From: Prochlorococcus sp. AG-347-L20
Lineage (GTDB): Bacteria > Cyanobacteriota > Cyanobacteriia > PCC-6307 > Cyanobiaceae
DNA length: 64,000 nucleotides
Direction: 5' to 3'
NCBI GenBank assembly: GCA_003281225.1
Contig: QCCP01000007.1
Span: forward strand, 1 to 64,000
In this document: positions 16,974 through 30,780 of the stretch, in pieces
Position numbering within the stretch: position 1 is the first letter of the stretch
How the letters are laid out: the number at the start of each line of letters is the position of its first letter
Position numbers and translations under genes: made by a program
Notes under the pieces: model-generated
The model's database searches: none
What the model was told of the DNA's origin: nothing
Seen by the model: the letters and a program-made list of their open reading frames with translations, nothing else

Positions 16974-17091
16974 ACCTGGCATTGAGCTATTTTCTCAAGG
17001 GGCTACCCCCTAAATATTTTCGCCGCTGATGCGTTTCACAACCGAGTTCGAGATGGATCGGAGTGGTTCCACATCGCCATGAACACCAGGA
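16974..17091 (-). rRNA. rrf: 5S ribosomal RNA
   Basis: The complement runs from CCTGGTGTTCATGGCGAT to a closing GCCAGG. The terminal stem (CCTGG...CCAGG) and the conserved middle (GAACTCGG region) identify it. It is the last gene of the operon, at the normal distance after 23S. Confidence 0.95.
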
Positions 17092-17155
17092 TAGTGTGAA
17101 CCTTGAGAACTGCATAGAAAATCATATAAATTAAAAACAATAAATTAAGTTTATT

Positions 17156-20032
<2,877 letters not shown>

Positions 20033-20288
20033 TAACTTCAAATTTGAAGCATCAGCTTAATAGAATTGTTATTAATGCATTCGCACAAATAATAAATCTG
20101 CATCATTAAAGATGCTTATTGTCTTTAAAAAATAATCTATGCAGTTGTCAAGGTTCTCTGAAAACAATGAAATTAATTCAATGAGTCCAGCATCTTAATG
20201 CTTTCATTAGGAAGCTAGATTCGTTCAGAATTTGATCACAACTCAAAAAATTTCCTTTTATACAGATTATGGAAGAGGTGGTGATCAG

Positions 20289-20361
20289 TGGAGGTAAGCG
20301 GACTCGAACCGCTGACATCCTGCTTGCAAAGCAGGCGCTCTACCAACTGAGCTATACCCCC
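20289..20361 (-). tRNA. trnA: tRNA-Ala (anticodon TGC)
   Basis: 73 bases: GGGGGTATAGCTCAGTTGG at the 5' end, TGC anticodon in CTTTGCAAG, GGTTCGAGTCC T-arm. It sits in the 16S-23S spacer of the rRNA operon. Confidence 0.98.
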
Positions 20362-20373
20362 AACATAGAGATA

Positions 20374-20447
<74 letters not shown>

Positions 20448-20571
20448 AGGAAAAAAAATGGGTGTGACCTAGAAAAACTTAGGAAATGAAATTCTTAATT
20501 AATTAAAAACGTGAGATACCGATCGACCTAAGGTGACAAAATAATAATATTAAACATTTTGTTGTCTCCCT

Positions 20572-22056
<1,485 letters not shown>

Positions 22057-22657
22057 TGTTCAAATCCTTTTGTAGATAAATCTACTCAAATTGAATTGCT
22101 TTACCCAAATAAAAACTTCAGTTTATTTATTTAGTTTCAGCCTCCTTAAAGTTTAAGGATTACATTGAGTGCACATTAGAAAAATTCCAAAGTGACTTTC
22201 CAAGATCTCAGATCCGTTTACATCAAAGCCAAAAGTTAGCAATTGATGACAATTTATATATATTTGACGGGACCTCACACCTTTATTGCATTTACATCTT
22301 GGAGTAACCAAAAATAGATTTAGTTATTCTTGACGCAATAAAAGCATCAGTTCCTAAGTTTTTAAATTTTCTAGGTGCAGAGTTAAGCAACTAGTGAATA
22401 ACTCATTTGAAGGGGAAACCCTTCTTCTGGCTAGAAATAAAGATCGAAATCAAATCTCTAGAAAATTCATTAATTTACCCAAAATCAGATTTAAGGTAAT
22501 TGGTTGAATATTGCAAAAAAAATATTTCTGCCCAGAAGAAAATACTAAACCATCCCACTGTAATTGTGCAACCTTTTATACAAAAATTTTTTATTAATTT
22601 TTTATTTGTTCAAAGTCTCTTTAAACAACTAGGCTTAAATAAAGGGAAATAAATGAA
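22057..22657. other. intergenic region upstream of 16S and invertase
   Basis: 600 bases between two divergent transcripts. It holds the rRNA leader and promoter on the minus strand and, on the other side, the 5' region of the invertase gene. A perfect hairpin GAAGGG-GAAA-CCCTTC (22409-22424) with a GNRA-type tetraloop stands in the middle. I see no ORF and no known RNA family. Confidence 0.5.
22175..22203 (-). promoter_or_regulatory. putative rRNA operon promoter
   Basis: On the minus strand: -35 TTGGAA (complement of 22198-22203), 17-base spacer, -10 TCTAAT (complement of 22175-22180). Transcription would start about 110-115 bases before 16S. Sequence match only. Confidence 0.35.
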
Positions 22658-24097
22658 ATGGCAGAAAGATTTAGTCAAAAAAATTTAAGAGTTCGGCCAA
22701 GTTCCGATGAAGAGAAAATTGTAACAAATGCAAAAAAACACTTCGAAAAGACTTTGGTTGAAATCTCAGGCGAATTAGTAGGAAGCGTTGCTGCACTAGA
22801 ACACCCAACAAAAAATAAAAAATTAAATTATGGAGAAATATTTTTAAGAGACAATGTTCCTGTAATGATTTACCTCATAACTCAGAAACGGTACGACATT
22901 GTCAAAAAATTTCTAACTGTGTGTCTTGAATTACAAAGCGCTAATTACCAAACACGTGGGGTATTTCCTACTAGTTTCATTGAAGAGAATGGAAAGCTCA
23001 TTGGAGACTATGGTCAGAGATCAATAGGGAGGATTACTTCAGCTGATGCAAGTTTATGGTGGCCCATTTTATGTTGGTATTATGTGAATAAAAGTGGCGA
23101 TTATGCCTTCGGAAAAAGTCAAAGTGTTCAAAGAGGTATTCAACTTCTACTAGATCTAGTTCTACATCCAACATTTGAGGGTACTCCAGTACTTTTTGTT
23201 CCAGATTGCGCATTTATGATTGATAGACCTATGGATGTATGGGGAGCACCCCTAGAAGTTGAAGTTTTACTTCATGGATGTTTAAAAAGTTGTATAAACT
23301 TAATGGAATTAAGTAGAGCAGATCATGTTAGTAGACTTTTAGACCAAAGACTTATTCTTACAAATCAATGGGTTAAGGATTTAGGAAGTTTTCTTTTAAA
23401 ACATTATTGGGTTACTAGCCAAACAATGCAAATTTTAAGAAGAAGGCCAACTGAGCAATATGGAGATGATCAACACTTCAATGAATTTAACGTTCAACCT
23501 CAAGTAGTTCCCTCATGGCTACAAGATTGGTTAGAGAATAGAGGTGGTTACTTAATAGGAAATATTAGGACAGGAAGGCCAGACTTTCGATTTTATAGTT
23601 TAGGGAATTCTTTAGCATGTATGTTCGGAGTGCTGCCTCCTGAAGAGCAAAGAGCTTTATTTAGATTAGTTTTACATAACAGACAGCATTTGATGGCTCA
23701 AATGCCGATGAGGATTTGTCATCCTCATATGGATGTTGAAGAATGGCAAAACAAAACTGGATCGGATCCAAAGAATTGGCCTTGGAGCTACCATAACGGT
23801 GGTCATTGGCCAAGTTTACTTTGGTTTTTTGGAGCAGCTGTTTTATTGCATCAAAAAAATTATGGTTCTGATGATGTGATTCTCATGGAAGAAATGAAAT
23901 CTTTAATAGAGGAATCATATTGGTGTCAACTTAATCAATTACCTAAACAAGAATGGGCAGAATATTTTGATGGCCCTACAGGTACCTGGGTTGGACAACA
24001 ATCAAGAACATATCAAACTTGGACAATTGTTGGTTTTTTGTTAATGAATCATTTTCTAAGAAATGAGTATAACGATTTAGATATGTTTAAAATTTAA
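22658..24097 (+). CDS. neutral/alkaline invertase, glycoside hydrolase family 100
   Basis: 479 residues with the GH100 sequence blocks: YGEIFLRDNVPVMIYL, YGQRSIGRITSADASLWWP, WGAPLEVEVLL, and the C-terminal WPWSYHNGGHWPSLLW and SRTYQTWTIVGFLL. The enzyme hydrolyses sucrose to glucose and fructose in the cytosol. It fits Prochlorococcus, which makes sucrose and glucosylglycerate as solutes. The length is normal, and the ATG at 22658 has AAAGGG upstream. The next gene, petD, is convergent and starts three bases later. Confidence 0.9.
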   Translation: MAERFSQKNLRVRPSSDEEKIVTNAKKHFEKTLVEISGELVGSVAALEHPTKNKKLNYGEIFLRDNVPVMIYLITQKRYDIVKKFLTVCLELQSANYQTRGVFPTSFIEENGKLIGDYGQRSIGRITSADASLWWPILCWYYVNKSGDYAFGKSQSVQRGIQLLLDLVLHPTFEGTPVLFVPDCAFMIDRPMDVWGAPLEVEVLLHGCLKSCINLMELSRADHVSRLLDQRLILTNQWVKDLGSFLLKHYWVTSQTMQILRRRPTEQYGDDQHFNEFNVQPQVVPSWLQDWLENRGGYLIGNIRTGRPDFRFYSLGNSLACMFGVLPPEEQRALFRLVLHNRQHLMAQMPMRICHPHMDVEEWQNKTGSDPKNWPWSYHNGGHWPSLLWFFGAAVLLHQKNYGSDDVILMEEMKSLIEESYWCQLNQLPKQEWAEYFDGPTGTWVGQQSRTYQTWTIVGFLLMNHFLRNEYNDLDMFKI

Positions 24098-24099
24098 TC

Positions 24100-24582
24100 C
24101 TAAAATAATCCTAAAGTAAGTGATTTATCAATTGGCAAACAAGCTCCAATACCTAGATATATTGTTAGAAAAGTTCCGAACAAGAAAACAGACATTGCTA
24201 TTGGTCTTCTAAATGGATTAGAGAATTTATTAACGTTTTCAATAAAGGGTAAAATCATTAGTCCAAGTGGGATTAATGTTTGAAGTGCGATACCCAAAAG
24301 TTTATTGGGAACTACCCTAAGTATTTGAAAAACTGGATAGAGGTACCATTCAGGAAGTATTTCTAGGGGGGTTGCAAAGGGATTAGCTTTGTCTCCCAAC
24401 ATTGCAGGATCAAGAACTGCTAATCCCACTACGCAGGCAATAGTTCCTAAAATAACTACTGGGAATATATATAGTAAATCATTTGGCCAAGCTGGTTCAC
24501 CATAATAATTGTGGCCCATACCTTTAGCTAACTTTGCTCTCAATTTTGGATCTGAAAGATCTGGTTTTTTTAACGTAGACAT
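24100..24582 (-). CDS. petD: cytochrome b6-f complex subunit IV (PetD)
   Basis: 160 residues with three membrane helices and the signature [20 protein letters not shown] at the N-terminus. PetD completes the quinol oxidation (Qo) site with cytochrome b6. It follows petB by 33 bases on the same strand, the usual petBD operon. Confidence 0.98.
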
Positions 24583-24615
24583 ATGGAGAACTAATAATAT
24601 TGTAAGTATAGGAGT

Positions 24616-25272
24616 TTATAAGGGACCTGAAATACCCTGTTTACGAATCATTAAAAAGTGCATCAACATGAAAACTGCTAATGACCATGGCAATACAAAA
24701 GTATGAAGACTGTAAAATCTGGTTAAAGTGGATTGTCCAACACTTTCTCCGCCTCTAAGAAGTTCAACCATAAAGTCACCAATTACTGGTATTGCAGCAG
24801 GAACACCTGAAACAATCTTAACTGCCCAATAACCCACTTGATCCCAAGGTAGGGAGTATCCTGTCACTCCAAAAGCAACAGTTATAACTGCCATAACAAC
24901 ACCTGTAACCCAAGTTAATTCTCTTGGCCTTTTAAAACCTCCGGTGAGATAAACCCTAAAAACATGAAGGATTAACATCAAAACCATCATTGATGCACTC
25001 CATCTATGCACAGATCTTATTAACCATCCAAAACTCACATCTGTCATTAAATAACTAACTGAACTATATGCTTGTGTAACTGTTGGCTTATAGTAAAAAG
25101 TCATTGCAAAACCTGTTGCAAATTGAATTAGGAAGCATACTAAAGTTATGCCTCCTAAACAATAAAAAATATTTACGTGAGGGGGTACGTACTTGGAAGT
25201 TACGTCGTCAGTTATGTCTTGAATTTCAAGCCTTTCTTGAAACCAATCATAAACAGATGAAGAATTCGCCAT
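24616..25272 (-). CDS. petB: cytochrome b6 (PetB)
   Basis: 218 residues starting at ATG 25272 ([16 protein letters not shown]); the longer open frame to 25335 is not used. The haem-ligating histidines are in [10 protein letters not shown] / ILHVFRVYL and in [11 protein letters not shown] / [11 protein letters not shown]. The protein spans the thylakoid membrane four times and moves electrons from plastoquinol across the membrane. Confidence 0.98.
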   Translation of the reverse strand: MANSSSVYDWFQERLEIQDITDDVTSKYVPPHVNIFYCLGGITLVCFLIQFATGFAMTFYYKPTVTQAYSSVSYLMTDVSFGWLIRSVHRWSASMMVLMLILHVFRVYLTGGFKRPRELTWVTGVVMAVITVAFGVTGYSLPWDQVGYWAVKIVSGVPAAIPVIGDFMVELLRGGESVGQSTLTRFYSLHTFVLPWSLAVFMLMHFLMIRKQGISGPL

Positions 25273-25343
25273 CCAAAAAAAAATTAGCTTTGATATAAAG
25301 AGCTTACTTAAAATTCTTATACTTGGTGTTAACACTTAACCCA

Positions 25344-26639
25344 ATGAATTCATCTTTTAACAAACTTTTAACATTCAAAACTGTGATCACTGTGTCAATG
25401 ATCATCGTTTTTTCTATCAATTTTTTGTTGATGGAAAGAGTGGATGCTCTCAGTGATAGCAGGCAATTAGTACTTGATGCTTGGACCTTGGTAAACGAAG
25501 GTTTTTATGATCCAGATAAGTTTGATGAAATCCAATGGAAAAAAATTAGACAAAAAACATTGCAGAAACAAATTGAAACAAGTGAAGAGGCTTATTCTGC
25601 AATTGAAGACATGTTAAGGCCACTAGACGATCCCTACACGAGAGTTTTACGCCCAAAAGATTATGAATTATTAAAATCAAGTAATTTTGGGAGTGAAATT
25701 AATGGTGTTGGGCTTCAATTAGGTGAAGATGATGACAATAAAGTTAGGGTAATTTCTACTCTTGGGGGTTCTCCGGCTGAAGAAGCTGGAATAGTAAGCG
25801 GGGACTTGATAGAGAAAGTGGATGGAATCTCATCAGAAAAATTAGGGCTTGCAAGTACCGCCTCTAAGTTAAGAGGTGAATCAGGGACAAAAGTTTTAGT
25901 TGAAGTATCTTCAGAATCAGGAGAAATTAGGGAAGTCGATCTAGAAAGGAGATCAGTAGACCTCAGACCAGTTAGAACAAAAAGATTAAGAGACGATTCT
26001 CACACAATAGGGTATTTAAGGATCACTCAATTCAGCGAAAGCGTACCCAAAAAAGTTGAAGAGGCACTTCAAGAATTAAAAGAGAAAGAAGTGGAGGGCT
26101 TGATCTTGGATCTTAGAAATAATTCAGGGGGACTAGTAAGCTCGGGCATAGCAGTCGCAGACTCATTATTGAGTGAGAAACCTGTAGTCGAGACAAAAGA
26201 TAGAAATGGAATCAAAGATGCAATTATTTCTCAAAAAGAGACATCTTTTGATGGACCAATGGTGACTTTAGTAAATAAAGGTACTGCAAGTGCCAGTGAA
26301 ATACTTGCTGGTTCTTTACAAGATAATGAGAGGTCAATTCTTATGGGAGAACAAACATATGGGAAAGGTTTAATTCAATCCCTAAAAAGTTTGGGAGAAG
26401 ATAGTGGAATTGCTATAACTGTGGCTAGTTACTTAACCCCCAAAGGTAATAATATTCAAGGCCAAGGTATGACTCCTGACAAATTACTTGATCTACCGGA
26501 TGCAAGTGATTATGGAAGTACTGATGATAAATGGGTGAGGAATGCAGAATTATTTCTTGGGTCGCTTTTAGAAAAAGAAGAAGTTTCAGTTCAAACAATT
26601 GAATTAAACAATGAAGAAATTAAATCTTTTAATGGCTAA
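25344..26639 (+). CDS. ctpA: carboxyl-terminal processing protease CtpA-type
   Basis: 431 residues from ATG 25344 (the frame is also open from TTG 25323). A membrane-anchor or signal segment lies near the N-terminus, a PDZ domain around GVGLQLG...GGSPAEEAGIVSGD, and the S41 protease core in LILDLRNNSGGL, the serine in GTASASEIL and the lysine in YGKGLIQS. CtpA removes the C-terminal tail of the D1 protein of photosystem II, needed to build the oxygen-evolving cluster. Divergent from petB. Confidence 0.9.
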   Translation: MNSSFNKLLTFKTVITVSMIIVFSINFLLMERVDALSDSRQLVLDAWTLVNEGFYDPDKFDEIQWKKIRQKTLQKQIETSEEAYSAIEDMLRPLDDPYTRVLRPKDYELLKSSNFGSEINGVGLQLGEDDDNKVRVISTLGGSPAEEAGIVSGDLIEKVDGISSEKLGLASTASKLRGESGTKVLVEVSSESGEIREVDLERRSVDLRPVRTKRLRDDSHTIGYLRITQFSESVPKKVEEALQELKEKEVEGLILDLRNNSGGLVSSGIAVADSLLSEKPVVETKDRNGIKDAIISQKETSFDGPMVTLVNKGTASASEILAGSLQDNERSILMGEQTYGKGLIQSLKSLGEDSGIAITVASYLTPKGNNIQGQGMTPDKLLDLPDASDYGSTDDKWVRNAELFLGSLLEKEEVSVQTIELNNEEIKSFNG

Positions 26640-26666
26640 AGATTGAAAATAAAAAATCTTAAAAAT

Positions 26667-27923
26667 ATGAGTATTAAAAGAATTTTTCATGACCCAATTC
26701 ATAAAGAAATAGTATTTGATGCAGGAAAGCCAGAAGAACTAATGATTATGGAATTAATTGATACTGTTCCTTTTCAAAGACTAAGAAGAATAAAACAACT
26801 TGGAGCCGCATCATTATTGTTTCATGGTGCAGAATCGAGTAGGTTTACTCACTCAATTGGTGTTTTTTGCATAGCCAGAAAAATTTATAGAAGATTAATT
26901 GAAAGTAAATCTTCATTTTGTGAAAATAAATTTGTACTTTATGGAGCAGCTTTACTACATGATTTAGGTCATGGACCTTTAAGCCATACCAGTGAAACAA
27001 TATTCAAACATAATCACGAACAATGGTCTGAAAACTTAGTAAGAAATTATTCTCCAATAAATTCTATCCTCAAAAAGTATGACAACAAATTACCCGGAAA
27101 AATTAGTGAATTATTTCAATCAAAACAACTATTTTCAAAACCACTCAAAACATTGATAAGTAGTGAGATAGATTGCGATCGTCTCGATTACCTTTTACGT
27201 GATAGTTACAACACAGGCACTAATTATGGCCTAATAGATTTAGAGAGAATAATTTCAGCTCTCACCTTTACACCTGATGGAAATATCGGAATCAAACCAA
27301 AAGGAGTGATCGCTATTGAGCATTTCCTTGTACTTAGAAACTTGATGTATAAAACAATCTACAATCACAGGATAAACGAAATCTCAACATGGATTCTTGA
27401 AAAAATATTACATACAATAAAAAATAATTACAAAAAGAATATTTGGTTAGATAATTCTCTACATAAATTGATTTTTTCACCTTCAAAGGTTGATTTTGAT
27501 GATTTCATAAGAAATGATGATGTAACCTTTTATTACCATTTGATTAGATGGAAAGATGAATCTTTTGAACCACTTTCTACACTGTGCAAAATGTTTATTG
27601 ACAGAGATTTGTTAAAGGCATCAGACATAAGTTTTTTAAGTAAGGTAAATAGATTAAAAATCCTCGCATTTGCCTCAAAATTATGTCAGAAGAATGGTTA
27701 TGATTCAGATATTTTTTGCGGAATTAAGGAAAGGTCTTTTAAAGGTTTTGAATCTAATAATGCACTAAAAATATGGGACGGCACTTATCAAAGCGCATTA
27801 GAAAATAGTTCTGCATTAATAAAAACTTTAATGAGATCTGAGGAAACCTCTTTTATTATTTATCCAGATGTGATCAAAAGTGAAATTAAATATGAAATTT
27901 CATTATTAAAAAACAATTCCTAG
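26667..27923 (+). CDS. HD-superfamily phosphohydrolase (dNTPase-like)
   Basis: 418 residues from ATG 26667 (frame open from TTG 26643). The HD metal site is visible: FTHSIGVF (H), ALLHDLGHGPLSH (HD), and EIDCDRLDYLLRDS (D). This pattern matches COG1078-type proteins related to dGTPases and SAMHD1, which cut nucleoside triphosphates. The substrate here is not known. The end is followed by minC ten bases later, so it may be co-transcribed with the min genes. Confidence 0.85.
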   Translation: MSIKRIFHDPIHKEIVFDAGKPEELMIMELIDTVPFQRLRRIKQLGAASLLFHGAESSRFTHSIGVFCIARKIYRRLIESKSSFCENKFVLYGAALLHDLGHGPLSHTSETIFKHNHEQWSENLVRNYSPINSILKKYDNKLPGKISELFQSKQLFSKPLKTLISSEIDCDRLDYLLRDSYNTGTNYGLIDLERIISALTFTPDGNIGIKPKGVIAIEHFLVLRNLMYKTIYNHRINEISTWILEKILHTIKNNYKKNIWLDNSLHKLIFSPSKVDFDDFIRNDDVTFYYHLIRWKDESFEPLSTLCKMFIDRDLLKASDISFLSKVNRLKILAFASKLCQKNGYDSDIFCGIKERSFKGFESNNALKIWDGTYQSALENSSALIKTLMRSEETSFIIYPDVIKSEIKYEISLLKNNS

Positions 27924-27933
27924 ATTTAACTCA

Positions 27934-28596
27934 ATGGACATAGTTTTAAAAAGCACTAAAAGTAAATATTTAGAAATTTTTTCTTTGTTAGATTTAGATG
28001 ATATCCATAAAACTTTCAAAAGGTTTTCTACCATCAAGGAACCTTTAGAAGCAAAAATTTTCGCAGTCAATGAGTCAATAAGTTCTCACCAATTATTAAA
28101 ATTAAAAAATCATTTTGACAAATTTAATATTTGTTCCTTATGCGTTTACTCAAATAATAGAGATACAATATTAAGTGGTAAGTCTTTAAAAATAGATTCA
28201 GATTTTATAAAAGAGCAAGAGATTAAAAATAAGTTACTATTATGGAATTCAAAAAAGAAAGACGATTTTCTTCATGAAGGAACAGTACGATCAGGTGAAA
28301 GAATATCTTCAAATGGAAACCTATGTATTATTGGAGATGTTAATCCAGGAGCAATAGTTTCCGCTAAGAAAAATATTTACGTTTGGGGCAAATTACTAGG
28401 GATCGCATTCGCAGGGAAAAGTGGAAATAAAAATGCCTCTATTGCATCACTTTATCTAAACCCTTTACAGTTAAGAATTGCAGATGTGATAGCTATTGGA
28501 CCCAAGGATAAGCCTAAAAATTGTTATCCAGAAATTGCGGTAATAGATAAACAAACGATAATTATCAAACCACACTTAATCGAAAATAAAAATTAA
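27934..28596 (+). CDS. minC: septum site-determining protein MinC
   Basis: 220 residues. The C-terminal beta-helix domain has the hallmark VRSGERISSNG, GDVNPGAIVSA and WGKLLGIAFAG. MinC blocks FtsZ ring assembly away from mid-cell. First of the min operon minC-minD-minE. The N-terminal half is less conserved, as expected. Confidence 0.93.
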   Translation: MDIVLKSTKSKYLEIFSLLDLDDIHKTFKRFSTIKEPLEAKIFAVNESISSHQLLKLKNHFDKFNICSLCVYSNNRDTILSGKSLKIDSDFIKEQEIKNKLLLWNSKKKDDFLHEGTVRSGERISSNGNLCIIGDVNPGAIVSAKKNIYVWGKLLGIAFAGKSGNKNASIASLYLNPLQLRIADVIAIGPKDKPKNCYPEIAVIDKQTIIIKPHLIENKN

Positions 28597-28707
28597 TCAA
28601 TAATTTGCAATAATTTAATTCAAACTAAATAAATTTAAGAATTACTTAATCTTTAAAATATTTAACTTTCTGCAAGTGGCTTTATTATTTGTAAAATCTT
28701 TAAAATC

Positions 28708-29523
28708 GTGAGGAAAAATACCCGCACAATATTAATTTGTTCAGGCAAGGGAGGGGTTGGTAAAACAACTTTAACTGCAAACCTAGGAATAGCACTTGCT
28801 AACAGCGGCGCAACAACTGCTGTATTAGATGCTGATTTTGGTTTAAGAAATTTAGATCTTCTTTTAGGATTAGAAAATCGCATCATTTATACGGCTCAAG
28901 ATGTTCTAGACAAGAATTGTCGTCTTGACCAAGCATTGGTTAGACATAAAAAGGAACCTAATCTTGCTCTTCTACCTGCTGGAGATCCAAGGATGTTGGA
29001 TTGGATGAAGCCCGAAGATATGAAAAAAATTAGTGAGCTACTAAGTGAGAAATTTGATTTTGTTTTAGTAGATTGTCCTGCTGGTGTAGAAGATGGCTTT
29101 AAAAATGCTCTTGCAGCCTGTAAAGAAGCTATTGTTGTTACTAACCCAGAATTATCTGCAGTGCGAGATGCGGATAGAGTAATAGGGATTCTTAATACTT
29201 CAGATATTGATCCTATCCAACTTGTAATCAATAGAGTTCGCCCTAACATGATGGCTAGTCAAGAAATGTTATCTATCGAAGATGTTCAAGGAATCCTTTC
29301 TTTGCCTTTGTTAGGTATTGTTTTAGAAGATGAACAAGTAATAATAAGTACAAATAGAGGAGAGCCACTGACTCTTTCAGATGGTAGATCTCCTGCAAAA
29401 AAGTGTTATTTGAATGTTTCTCAAAGACTTACAAATAAAGATGTCCCAATTATCGATCCCAAAAAAGAAGGCAAAAGTCTTAAAGATAAATTCATGAGAT
29501 TAATGCAAACAAAGGTTTTTTAA
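28708..29523 (+). CDS. minD: septum site-determining ATPase MinD
   Basis: 271 residues starting at GTG 28708. It has the deviant Walker A motif GKGGVGKT at residues 13-20, the nucleotide-binding [10 protein letters not shown] loop, and a C-terminal amphipathic membrane helix ([14 protein letters not shown]). It binds ATP, attaches to the membrane and recruits MinC. The next gene minE starts one base after the stop. Confidence 0.97.
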   Translation: MRKNTRTILICSGKGGVGKTTLTANLGIALANSGATTAVLDADFGLRNLDLLLGLENRIIYTAQDVLDKNCRLDQALVRHKKEPNLALLPAGDPRMLDWMKPEDMKKISELLSEKFDFVLVDCPAGVEDGFKNALAACKEAIVVTNPELSAVRDADRVIGILNTSDIDPIQLVINRVRPNMMASQEMLSIEDVQGILSLPLLGIVLEDEQVIISTNRGEPLTLSDGRSPAKKCYLNVSQRLTNKDVPIIDPKKEGKSLKDKFMRLMQTKVF

Positions 29524-29524
29524 A

Positions 29525-29860
29525 ATGATGACTCTCAGAGATCTTATAAATAAATTACTAGGCAGAGAAACGTCTAGTGCAAATACAGCTAGAGAAAGAT
29601 TACAACTGGTACTTGCTCATGACAGAGTTGATATGAGTTCCTTAACCACTGATCTTTTAGATAAAATGAGGAAAGAGATTCTTGATGTTGTTGCTAAATA
29701 TGTTGAGATTGATTTTGAGGAGGTGGCAGTAAGTTTAGAGACTGAAGATAGAATGACTGCATTAGTTGCCAATCTACCTATTAAAAGAACTATTTCAGGA
29801 GAAATAAAATTCAAAAAAACTGATAAAACTGATAAAACTGATAAAGATATCAAAAAGTAA
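29525..29860 (+). CDS. minE: cell division topological factor MinE
   Basis: 111 residues. The anti-MinCD helix ([14 protein letters not shown]) and the topological domain are present. The C-terminus is an unusual K-T-D repeat from a 9-bp tandem repeat (AAAACTGAT-type, three copies near 29817-29845). MinE drives MinD off the membrane and so positions the division site. Longer than E. coli MinE (88). Confidence 0.95.
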   Translation: MMTLRDLINKLLGRETSSANTARERLQLVLAHDRVDMSSLTTDLLDKMRKEILDVVAKYVEIDFEEVAVSLETEDRMTALVANLPIKRTISGEIKFKKTDKTDKTDKDIKK

Positions 29861-29925
29861 TAAATTTAAAAAAAGCTAAAAAAATACTGATAATTGACCC
29901 TTCCTAATTGTAAGATAAAGAAATT

Positions 29926-29997
29926 GCCGGCTTAGCTCAGCGGTAGAGCAGCGCTTTTGTAAAGCGAAGGTCATCAGTTCAAATCTGTTAGCCGGCA
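29926..29997 (+). tRNA. trnT: tRNA-Thr (anticodon TGT)
   Basis: 72 bases, GCCGGC terminal stem with matching GCCGGC at the 3' end, anticodon loop TTTGTAA. It lies 65 bases after minE. Confidence 0.97.
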
Positions 29998-30008
29998 TTT
30001 TAAATTAT

Positions 30009-30176
30009 TTAATTCTGTTCAATATTCTTTGCTGAAAATAAAAAGACTAAACCTATCAGACCAATAATAGGAAACAATCTTATTTCGAGAACATACTCTA
30101 AAAAAGATGCAAGGGGTTCAAATATCCAATAAGTAAAAAATTGAATTAATAAAACAAAAAATAATAATAAAAACAC
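30009..30176 (-). CDS. small membrane protein, 55 aa, coupled to tsaC-like gene
   Basis: Minus-strand ORF starting at GTG 30176, which shares one base with the TAG stop of the upstream gene (TAGTG). It ends at 30009-30011. It has two hydrophobic spans (about residues 2-16 and 33-46) with a polar end. The overlap suggests translational coupling. Its function is unknown. Confidence 0.5.
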   Translation of the reverse strand: MFLLLFFVLLIQFFTYWIFEPLASFLEYVLEIRLFPIIGLIGLVFLFSAKNIEQN

Positions 30177-30757
30177 TAATATAATTCCCTAACTAATACT
30201 TCTCCTTCTCGAATTAGTCTCCAATCTCCACTTTTCTTCCAATATATAATAGTACTAGCTTTTCCACTTCTTTTTCCCCAGGGGATAGGGCCCAAAATTT
30301 TTAGAGAAGGGAAATCTAGAGCGATACCTTCAACTGTAGTTGATCCTTTAAAACCTGAAATATTTGCACTTGAAGTTAATAATGGGCCTGTTTCTCTCAT
30401 TAGAGATTGAGCCATATATGAATTTGGAATCCTCAAACCAATAGTAAGATCGTTGCTTGTGAGGATTGTAGTCTGCTTTTCTGAAGCAGGAAGAACCATT
30501 GTCAGAGCTCCTGGCCAATATTTTGAAGCTATATTTTCGTAATCTTCTTTAGCTGATTCGTGTACATAATCAATTATTTGTTTATGGTTTGAACCCATAA
30601 GAATTAAGGGTTTATCTCTATCTCTTTTTTTAAACTTATAAATAATATTTGAAAATTTTGGCAAGCATCCAATTGCAGGTAATGTGTCAGTTGGGAAGAT
30701 TATGGGTAAACCACTTTCAAGAGTCCTCAAAGCGGATTTGCAGTCTACTAAATTCAT
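30176..30757 (-). CDS. tsaC: threonylcarbamoyl-AMP synthase (TsaC/YrdC/Sua5 type)
   Basis: 193 residues of the YrdC-like fold: GLPIIFPTDTLPAIGC near the N-terminus, the KR..K nucleotide-binding group in FKKRDRDKPL, LTIGLRIPNS and LLTSSANISG. It makes threonylcarbamoyl-AMP from threonine, bicarbonate and ATP for the t6A modification of tRNA. It lacks the C-terminal Sua5 domain, so it is the short TsaC type. prmC is upstream by 23 bases. Confidence 0.9.
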   Translation of the reverse strand: MNLVDCKSALRTLESGLPIIFPTDTLPAIGCLPKFSNIIYKFKKRDRDKPLILMGSNHKQIIDYVHESAKEDYENIASKYWPGALTMVLPASEKQTTILTSNDLTIGLRIPNSYMAQSLMRETGPLLTSSANISGFKGSTTVEGIALDFPSLKILGPIPWGKRSGKASTIIYWKKSGDWRLIREGEVLVRELY

Positions 30758-30780
30758 TTAGTTTATGAACCTGTAATAAT

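Noticed and set aside
22271-22280. CCTCACAC word similar to the unpaired motif of the Yfr1 small RNA
   Set aside because: The preceding bases differ from ACTCCTCACAC and the two flanking stems are absent.
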